Shown here in pieces: positions 6,259 to 12,016 of a DNA stretch of 12,016 nucleotides (within the stretch, counting starts at the first letter, position 1; each line of letters opens with the position of its first letter). The position numbers were made by a program, and so were the translations under genes. The stretch comes from CAZVIK01 sp964627045. GTDB taxonomy: Bacteria; Acidobacteriota; Terriglobia; Bryobacterales; Bryobacteraceae. The notes under the pieces were generated by a model. It searched no databases. It was not told the DNA's origin and was given only the letters and a program-made list of their open reading frames with translations. The DNA is taken from assembly GCA_964627045.1 (NCBI GenBank), contig CAZVIK010000121.1:1-12016 (forward strand). The letters run 5' to 3'.

Positions 6259-6312
6259 TTCATGGTTGCATCGCCCCTGCTGTAAAGAGAGACTGACAAG
6301 AAGGAGAACGCT

Positions 6313-6657
6313 ATGCGCTTGTTTTATGTCATGGCCCTTGCCGCCATGATGACGCTGTCGCTGGCCGCCGCGGATGTCACCGGCGCCTGGAAGGGAACCA
6401 TGGAAACACCGATGGGCCCCATGGAGTCCACGATCACCCTGCAAGCCGGCGCGGAGTTGACCGGCGCGATTAAGACGGATTTCTTCGAAAGTAAGATCGA
6501 GAAGGCGAAGCTGGACGGCGACAAGATCTCCTTTGAGATCAACATCGAGTTCGGCAGAATCGCCTACGAGGGCACCGTGTCTGGAGACGAGATGAAGCTC
6601 AACGTCACCGGGCCGGACGGCGGGAAGATTCCGCTGAACTGCAAGCGTCAGAAGTAG
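6313..6657 (+). CDS. Small secreted beta-rich protein
   Basis: This encodes 114 residues with a Sec signal peptide (MRLFYVMALAAMMTLSLAAA, likely cut before DVTGAW). The start is fixed by AAGGAG at 6301-6306, 6 bases upstream. The mature 94 residues alternate short strands: GAWKGTMETPMGPMESTITL, ELTGAIKTDFF, KISFEINIEF, IAYEGTVSGDEMKLNVTG. This is a repeating pattern of the lipocalin-like small beta-barrels common as secreted proteins in acidobacteria and planctomycetes. There are no catalytic residues I can name and a single cysteine near the end. Its ligand is unknown. It is flanked by a candidate promoter and a strong terminator, so it is probably a stand-alone transcript. Confidence 0.85.
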   Translation: MRLFYVMALAAMMTLSLAAADVTGAWKGTMETPMGPMESTITLQAGAELTGAIKTDFFESKIEKAKLDGDKISFEINIEFGRIAYEGTVSGDEMKLNVTGPDGGKIPLNCKRQK

Positions 6658-6660
6658 CGT

Positions 6661-6713
6661 GCCCGGCGGGGAAGGCGCGCCCGGCGTTTCCCTTCCCCGC
6701 CCGGCTTTCCTTC
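6661..6713 (+). terminator. Intrinsic terminator after the small secreted protein
   Basis: GCCCGGCGGGGAAGG (6661-6675) pairs with CCTTCCCCGCCCGGC (6691-6705) over 15 positions with one C-C mismatch. The loop is 15 bases, and TTTCCTTC follows. It begins 3 bases after the stop codon at 6655-6657. This is the strongest terminator in the window. Confidence 0.72.
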
Positions 6714-6793
6714 GATACCGCCCGCCAGCCTAACCGTTCTGCCCCCGATTCGAGCGTCACAGCGCCTGCCGCGCCAAACCCTGATACACGTCT

Positions 6794-6799
6794 TATACT
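6794..6799 (+). promoter_or_regulatory. Candidate -10 box for the GH106 gene
   Basis: TATACT stands about 50 bases before the start codon at 6851. No matching -35 box is visible at 16-18 bases. Between it and the Shine-Dalgarno site, GCCGT (6809-6813) and ACGGC (6834-6838) flank GCCGG/CCGGC (6820-6824, 6829-6833), so the leader could fold, but it matches no riboswitch I know. Confidence 0.3.
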
Positions 6800-6850
6800 T
6801 GGTCTGTCGCCGTGGGTACGCCGGCCCGCCGGCACGGCAAGGAGGAGAAG

Positions 6851-9800
6851 ATGAGGCGATCTGGTGAAATCGGGGTGATCGGCTTTGTAACGTGTGCTGT
6901 ATTACTGGCCGGGGCCTGGGCGGTGCTGGCGCAATCGCCATCCGACCCGCTGCTGGCGGGCTTCCAGAACCCTCCGGACAGCGCCAAGCCGCGCGTTTGG
7001 TGGCACTGGATGAATGGCAACATCACCAAGGACGGCATCAAAGCCGACCTGGAGTGGATGAGGCGCACGGGTATCGGAGGCTTCCAGAACTTCGACGCCG
7101 CGCTGAATACGCCGCAGGTGGTCGAGCGGCGCCTGGTGTTCATGACCCCGGAATGGAAAGACGCGTTCAAGTACACCGCAAACCTGGCCGACCAGCTTGG
7201 GCTTGAGATGGCCATCGCGGCGTCCCCGGGCTGGAGCGAGACCGGCGGCCCGTGGGTGACGCCCGCGCAGGCGATGAAGAAATTGGTGTGGAGCGAGACC
7301 CACGTGGAAGGGGGCAAGCCGTTCACCGGGACGCTGGAGCAGCCGCCGTCCACGGCGGGGCCATTCCAGAACATCCCGGGAGAGCGTGGCGGGTTCTTCG
7401 CCACGGCCGCCGCGGAGCCGCCGCAGTTTTACGCCGACGCGGCCGTGATCGCCTACCGTGTTCCGGACGGCGAACGGCCTATCCGAGAACTGCAACCGCG
7501 GGTCACCGCGAGCGGCGGCAAGTTCGACGTGGCGGCGCTCACCGACGGGGACCTTGCCAACGCCGCGGGTCTGCCGATGGCACCCACCGGCGAGAAGGCG
7601 TGGATCCAGTTCGAGTTCGCCGCTCCGCAGGCGATCCGCGGCGTGACGCTGGCGAGCGGAAGCGTGAACCGCATGGAGTTCCTGTTCGGCGGCGCCGGCG
7701 GCGGCAACGAACTGGAGGCCAGCGACGTCGGCAAGCAATTCCGCACAGTGGCCGCAATTCCAGGCGGTGGGCCCGGACAGAACACCATCGCGTTCGCGCC
7801 CGTCACNNNNNNNNNNCACGGCGCGGTTCTTCCGGGTCACGTTTCCGACGCGGCCGCCCGGGCGTAGTCCGTTGGCGGAACTCGGACTCGAACCGCGCGG
7901 CGGCGCTGCGGAGAGACAGCACCAGGTGTCCGAACTGGTCCTTCACACGGGCGCACGGATTCACCGCTTCGAGGGGAAGGCCGGTTTCTTCGCCGCGACG
8001 GATTTATACAGCCAGGCAACCGCGCCGGTCGCGGCAGGGGACGCGATCCCGCGCGACGGCATCGTCGATCTGACATCCAGGATGCGCCCGGACGGTTCGC
8101 TCGCGTGGACTCCGCCCGCGGGTCGCTGGGTCGTGCTGCGACTTGGCTATTCGCTTACGGGCGCACACAACTCGCCGGCGTCACCGGAAGCAACCGGACT
8201 GGAAGTGGACAAGCTCAACAAGAGCCACGTCGCGGCGTACCTGAACAACTACCTGGACCAATACAAGGACGCGACCGGCGGGCTGATGGGGAAGCGCGGT
8301 CTCCAGTACGTCATCACCGATAGTTGGGAAGCCGGTGTGCAGAACTGGACCGACGAGATGGCCGCTGAATTCACCAGGCGGCGCGGATACGACCCGCGCC
8401 CGTGGTTGCCGGTGATCACGGGCCGCGTCGTGGAGAGCGCCGAGGCGAGCGAGCGCTTCCTGTGGGATTTCCGCAAGACCATAGGCGAGCTAACGACCGA
8501 ATACCACTACGATCAGATCGGCGAGCTGCTGCACGCCCGCGGCATGGGCCGCTACAGCGAATCGCACGAAAGCGGCCGGGCGTTCATCGGTGACGGTATG
8601 GAGGCCAAGCGCAAGGCCGACATCCCGATGAGCGCGATGTGGACGAGCGGGCCGGGCCAATCCACCGAACGCTACGACGCCGATGTGCGCGAATCGGCGA
8701 GCGTCGCTCATATCTACGGGCAGAACCTGGTGGCAGCCGAGTCGCTGACCGCGGGAAGCGGCGCGTGGTCGTTTTCGCCCGAGACCCTGAAGCCGACCGC
8801 CGACCGCCTGATGGCGATGGGGCTAAACCGGTTTGTGATCCACACTTCTGTACACCAGCCGCTGAACGACAAGATCCCCGGGCTTGGCCTGGGGCCGTTC
8901 GGGCAGTGGTTCACGCGCCACGAAACCTGGGCGGAGCTGGCGCGGCACTGGATGGGCTACCTGGCGCGAAGCTCCTACATGCTCCAGCAGGGCCGGTTCG
9001 CGGCCGACATCCTCTACTACTACGGCGAGGACTCCAACGTCACGGCGCTGTTCGGCGGCAAGCCTCCGGCCATTCCGGAAGGATACGCGTTCGACTATAT
9101 CAACGCCGACGCGCTGCTCTCCCAGGTTTCCTTCCAGGGCGGCGCGCTGGTGACGCCGAGCGGCATGAGTTATCGGGTACTGATGCTCGACGCCAATAGC
9201 CGCCAGATGTCCCTTCCGGTCCTGCGCAAACTGCGGGCGTTGGTGGAGGCGGGAGCGGTGGTTGCCGGACCCAAGCCCATCGCCTCGCCGAGCCTCAGCG
9301 ACGACCAGACCGAATTCCGGAAGATCGCGGATCTGATGTGGGGCGGGGGCATAGGCCGCGGCAAGGTATACGGTGCGCAGACTCCGGCGCAGGTGCTGGC
9401 GGCGCTCCAACTGGCGCCGGATTTCTCCTACACCAAGCCGGCGGGAGACACGACTTTGTTCTTCGTACACCGGCGACTGCCGGACGGCGAAGTCTACTGG
9501 GTGAACAACCGCAACAACCGTGTCGAAGAACTGGAGGCATCGTTCCGCGTGCAGGGCAAGGCAGCGGAAATCTGGAACCCCGTGACGGGGCGGGTTGAGC
9601 AGGCGTCGTACAGAATCGACGGCGGCAGGACCGCTGTGCCGTTGCGCCTGGAGCCGAGCGATGCGGTGTTCGTGATCTTCCGGAAAACGGCGGGCCAGGC
9701 GGCGCGCACGCTGCCGAAGAGGGTCGAGACGGTCCTAGGCACGCTGGAGGGCGCGTGGGAGGTGGCCTTCCAGGCAAACCGCGGGGCGCCGGCCAAGGCG

Positions 9801-10220
9801 GCGTTCGACAAACTGGTCTCCTGGAGCGAAAGCGCCGACGCCGGCATCAAGTACTTCTCCGGGACGGGAAGTTACACCAAGACGGTGCAGGCTCCCGCCG
9901 CGTGGTTCCAATCCGGGGCGCGCGTGTGGCTGGACCTAGGCGAGGTGAAGAACCTGGCCGAGGTCATCCTCAATGGGAAGCCGCTGGGCGTCGTGTGGAA
10001 GACGCCGTTTCGCGTGGACGCCACAGGCGTGCTGCGGCCCGGCTCCAATACGCTGCAGGTGCGCGTGACCAACCTCTGGGTCAACCGGCTGATCGGAGAC
10101 CAGCAGCCGGACGCGGCGGTGAAGTACACCTACACAACGCAACGGTTCTACCGGGCGGACTCCCCACTGCTCCCGAGCGGGCTGATTGGACCGGTGCGCG
10201 TGGTGCGCGTCACAAACTAA
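6851..10220 (+). CDS. Secreted GH106 alpha-L-rhamnosidase, split by an assembly gap
   Basis: This is one gene of about 1,118 residues. It starts at the ATG at 6851 (GGAGG five bases upstream) with a Sec signal peptide (hydrophobic 8-26, likely cut at AVLA-QS). RVWWHWMNGNITKDGI (48-63), then DLEWM and GIGGFQNFD, is the opening signature of GH106 (PF17132), which removes terminal alpha-L-rhamnose from plant pectin or other polysaccharides. Downstream, VITDSWEAG and GRYSESHESG hold the acidic residues most likely to serve catalysis (about Glu489 and Glu566/569, gap closed). The last 160 residues are a beta-sandwich with VWLDLGEVKNLAEVILNGK and VTNLWVNRLIGD. Ten Ns at 7807-7816 shift the frame, but closing them restores it (…FAPV then TARFFRVTF). 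The length is normal for the family. It is convergent with panB, and no PUL-type SusCD partner is in view. Confidence 0.93.
7807..7816. other. Assembly gap of ten Ns inside the GH106 gene
   Basis: The gap is flanked by CAC on both sides (7804-7806 and 7817-7819). The gene's two halves are in different frames only because ten Ns were placed here; a true gap length of 0, a 3-base overlap, or any multiple of three restores one frame. Ten is probably a placeholder length. Confidence 0.95.
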
Positions 10221-10239
10221 CCGCGCCGGCGCCGCGCCG

Positions 10240-11181
10240 TTACTTCCAGAGCGGCGAGGTGCGCAGCGCCGCGAGTTCGGCGTCCTTGATCGGGTAAGTG
10301 TACTCGGCGTCCGGGAAGCGGTGTTCGCGGACTTCGGCCACGTACTCGGCAATCGCCATCTCCGCGAGCACCAGCATTCCGTCGCGCCGCTCAGCGCGGC
10401 CCAGGTGCTTGAGGTCTTCGCAACCCGCCAGGTATGAGGCGAACTTCTGCGCCACCTGCGGCACGTAGCACTTGGCGAACCAGGGGCGGAAGGGCTGATA
10501 GAAGCCCATCAGGTCGTGCATGATCAACAACTGGCCATCGACCTTCGCGCCCACGCCGATGCCGTAAACAGGGACCTTGAGCTGACGGGCAATCTGGGCC
10601 GCGGGCTCTTCGGGCATCGCTTCCAACAAAATCGCGAAGACTCCGGCCGATTGCAGTTCCAGGGCGTCCTCGAGCGTTTTTTCGAAGCTCTCGACACTCT
10701 TGCCCTGAACACGGTATCCGCCGAAGGACGCGGTGCTCTGTGGAGTAAGGCCCAAGTGACCCATGACGAGGATTCCGGCATCGGCCATGGCGCGGATCTT
10801 GGCGGCCATACGCCGCCCGCCCTCGCACTTGACGGCGTCCGAGCCGGCCTCCTTAACGAAGCGCATGGCGTTCACCACGGCGTCGCGGCTGCTGGGTTCG
10901 TAGCTGCCCTGGGGCATGTCGCCCACGATGAAGGTGTTGGGCGCACCGCGCCGGGCTGCCTTGGCCAGCACCATCATCTCGTCCATGGTGACCGGATTCG
11001 TGGTGGGATAGCCCAGTTGAACCATGCCGCCGGAGTCTCCCACCAGGATCAAGTCGACACCGGCGCGTTCAGCGGCATGGGCGAACGGGACGTCGTAGGC
11101 GGTCACCCAGGCGACGGGCGCGCCTTGTTCTTTCATCCGGTTAAAGTCGTAAAGCGTCTTCTTCGCTGGCCTGTGGCTCAT
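10240..11181 (-). CDS. panB: 3-methyl-2-oxobutanoate hydroxymethyltransferase (ketopantoate hydroxymethyltransferase)
   Basis: This encodes 313 residues. The enzyme adds a hydroxymethyl group from methylene-tetrahydrofolate to 2-oxoisovalerate, the first step of pantothenate and coenzyme A synthesis, in the cytoplasm. The family signature is complete: VTAYDVPFAHAAERAG (26-41), LVGDSGGMVQLGY (46-58), GDMPQGSY (87-94), KCEGG (118-122), GHLGLTPQS (141-149), LLEAMP (185-190) and DGQLLIMHD (215-223). The metal and substrate ligands known from E. coli (two Asp, Lys, Glu, and the catalytic Glu) map to Asp49, Asp88, Lys118, Glu120 and Glu187. It differs from typical PanB in Gly51 for Leu, Gln91 for Phe, Cys119 for Leu and GIGVGAK for GIGAG, and has a C-terminal extension of about 50 residues. 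The Shine-Dalgarno site is weak. It is convergent with GH106 (19-base gap); no panC or panD is adjacent. Confidence 0.9.
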   Translation of the reverse strand: MSHRPAKKTLYDFNRMKEQGAPVAWVTAYDVPFAHAAERAGVDLILVGDSGGMVQLGYPTTNPVTMDEMMVLAKAARRGAPNTFIVGDMPQGSYEPSSRDAVVNAMRFVKEAGSDAVKCEGGRRMAAKIRAMADAGILVMGHLGLTPQSTASFGGYRVQGKSVESFEKTLEDALELQSAGVFAILLEAMPEEPAAQIARQLKVPVYGIGVGAKVDGQLLIMHDLMGFYQPFRPWFAKCYVPQVAQKFASYLAGCEDLKHLGRAERRDGMLVLAEMAIAEYVAEVREHRFPDAEYTYPIKDAELAALRTSPLWK

Positions 11182-11476
11182 GGTCTATCCAGATACCTTC
11201 GGATTTCGGGTTCCCCGGGGAGATTCGGGAATGCGGCCGGGAGAAGCCGGTGCTCCCTGAACAATCGCGGCCGGTTGGCTCAGAATCTGCAGGAGAGAGG
11301 CCGCCGCAGCCTGGCGATACGCGCCGCCGCGAGCGCCGACACCTTCAGCCCGGACGTTCCCTGGAGCATCCGAGGTATATCGCAGTATAGCACCAAACCG
11401 GCGCAGGACGCGCGTGTTAGACTGCAAGGTTCACCGCCGCGAACCCCAAGGCAGGGACGTAGCGGACCGACGCGCG
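11182..11476. promoter_or_regulatory. Divergent intergenic region between panB and the ABC permease
   Basis: There are about 295 bases without a gene I can support. On the minus strand TATACT (11384-11389) could be a -10 box for panB with a leader of about 200 bases. On the plus strand TAGACT (11418-11423) could serve the permease. Neither has a good -35. A minus-strand frame at 11185-11427 is open from TTG but is low in complexity and lacks a ribosome binding site. Confidence 0.3.
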
Positions 11477-12016
11477 ATGCGATACCGGAACTACGGCTTC
11501 CTGCTTGGCAACCTCATCCTGCGGGACTTCCGCATACGCTACCGGAACATGTCTTTGGGCGTGTTCTGGTCGCTGCTGAATCCCCTGGTAATGATGGCAG
11601 TGCTCACCTTCATCTTCACGCACGTTTACCCGAACCAGAGCACGCCGCATTTTCACGTTTTCGTGTTGTGCGGAATCATCCCGTACAACTTCTTCGCCGT
11701 CTCCTGGGTGAGCGGCACCATGTCGATCCAGCAGAGTGCGGGGCTGGTGAAGAAGGTCGTCCTGCCGAGGGAAGTAGTGCCGATTGCGACAGTGCTGGCC
11801 AATTGCCTCCATTTTCTAGTCCAGATCGCGCTGCTGTTGACGTTCGTGCTGTTGGCCGGGTACCGGGTGAATCACTACTGGCTGCTGTTGCCCGTGGTAT
11901 TCGCGCTGGAGGTGATTTTTGTCAGCGGGCTGTCGCTGGTCTCCTCGGCCCTGGATGTGTATTTCCGCGACGTCCGGTACGTGGTGGAGTCGGCCAACAC
12001 GGTGCTGTTCTGGCTG
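11477..12016 (+). CDS. ABC-2 type exporter permease (polysaccharide/O-antigen type), partial at window end
   Basis: The first 180 residues are seen; the gene continues past the window. The start MRYRNYGFLLGNLILRDFRI is followed by RYRNMSLGVFWSLLNPLVMM, the N-terminal signature of ABC-2 permeases of the Wzm/KpsM/TagG type (charged cytoplasmic helix, Arg-Tyr-Arg, then Gly-x-x-Trp-x-x-x-x-Pro before membrane helix 1). Hydrophobic segments follow at about 29-48, 63-82, 109-134 and 138-160, with QQSAGLVKKVVLPREVVPIA between the second and third. Such proteins form the membrane channel that moves lipid-linked polysaccharide or polyol phosphate outward, working with an ATPase subunit normally encoded just downstream. 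The start codon has only a weak ribosome binding site, but the N-terminus matches the family without an extension. Confidence 0.88.
   Translation, partial: MRYRNYGFLLGNLILRDFRIRYRNMSLGVFWSLLNPLVMMAVLTFIFTHVYPNQSTPHFHVFVLCGIIPYNFFAVSWVSGTMSIQQSAGLVKKVVLPREVVPIATVLANCLHFLVQIALLLTFVLLAGYRVNHYWLLLPVVFALEVIFVSGLSLVSSALDVYFRDVRYVVESANTVLFWL

Noticed and set aside
6809..6838. Leader hairpin before GH106, considered as a riboswitch
   Set aside because: Simple GC palindrome with a lopsided bulge; matches no riboswitch architecture I know and may be chance in GC-rich sequence.
6902..7840. Minus-strand 312-codon frame across the GH106 gene
   Set aside because: Antisense shadow in high-GC coding DNA; it also runs through the N gap.
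10221..10239. GC palindrome between the convergent GH106 and panB genes, considered as a shared terminator
   Set aside because: Only about 10 bases (GCGCCGGCGC), no usable loop and no T-run on either side.
11185..11427. Minus-strand 80-codon frame ending 4 bases before panB, considered as a leader or operon gene
   Set aside because: TTG start without a Shine-Dalgarno site, low-complexity Ala/Arg/Gly/Pro content and no recognisable motif.
1..12016. Search for CRISPR arrays, tRNA or rRNA genes, insertion sequences and att repeats
   Set aside because: No regularly spaced repeats, cloverleaf, rRNA-like stretch, transposase or flanking direct repeats could be recognised.

Overview
The window looks like part of a chromosome from an uncultured, GC-rich bacterium, most likely an acidobacterium of the Solibacteres/Bryobacterales kind. 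This is an inference from several things together: GC-rich coding, a GH106 rhamnosidase with a signal peptide, small secreted proteins of unknown function, a ribB gene with an altered RibA-like half, and a DUF6094-like methyltransferase. A run of ten Ns inside one gene shows that it is a scaffold assembled from contigs, probably metagenomic.

Left part (1 to about 3340) is accessory in character. A bidirectional terminator-like hairpin lies near position 50. It is followed on the minus strand by a two-gene operon (59-aa acidic protein, then a 211-aa protein ending in a J-like domain without HPD) with a good sigma70-type promoter. Next is a minus-strand protein with four zinc-binding-type cysteines in a visibly less GC-rich patch. 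Divergent from it is a TTG-started N6-type methyltransferase whose C-terminus looks cut short. A minus-strand fragment resembling only the C-terminal end of a multiheme cytochrome closes the region. The mixed composition, broken genes and methyltransferase suggest remnants of an integrated element; no integrase, transposase, att site or tRNA is visible.

Middle part (3349 to 6713): an unrecognised 168-aa gene is divergent from ribB-ribA(like). The RibB half is complete. The RibA half keeps its zinc cysteines and C-terminal core but has lost the GTP cyclohydrolase II catalytic motifs. Two secreted proteins follow, each with its own Shine-Dalgarno site; a hairpin separates the first from ribB, and a strong intrinsic terminator follows the second.

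Right part (6714 to 12016): a GH106 alpha-L-rhamnosidase of about 1,118 residues, interrupted only by the N gap, is convergent with a panB gene for pantothenate synthesis. An ABC-2 exporter permease of the polysaccharide/O-antigen type is divergent from panB and runs off the window end. These genes look like independent housekeeping and carbohydrate functions rather than one pathway.

I found no clear case for a wholly new system. The best candidates for a second look are the HPD-less J-like operon, the catalytically altered RibA domain, and the AT-richer accessory patch around the zinc-cysteine protein and the methyltransferase.
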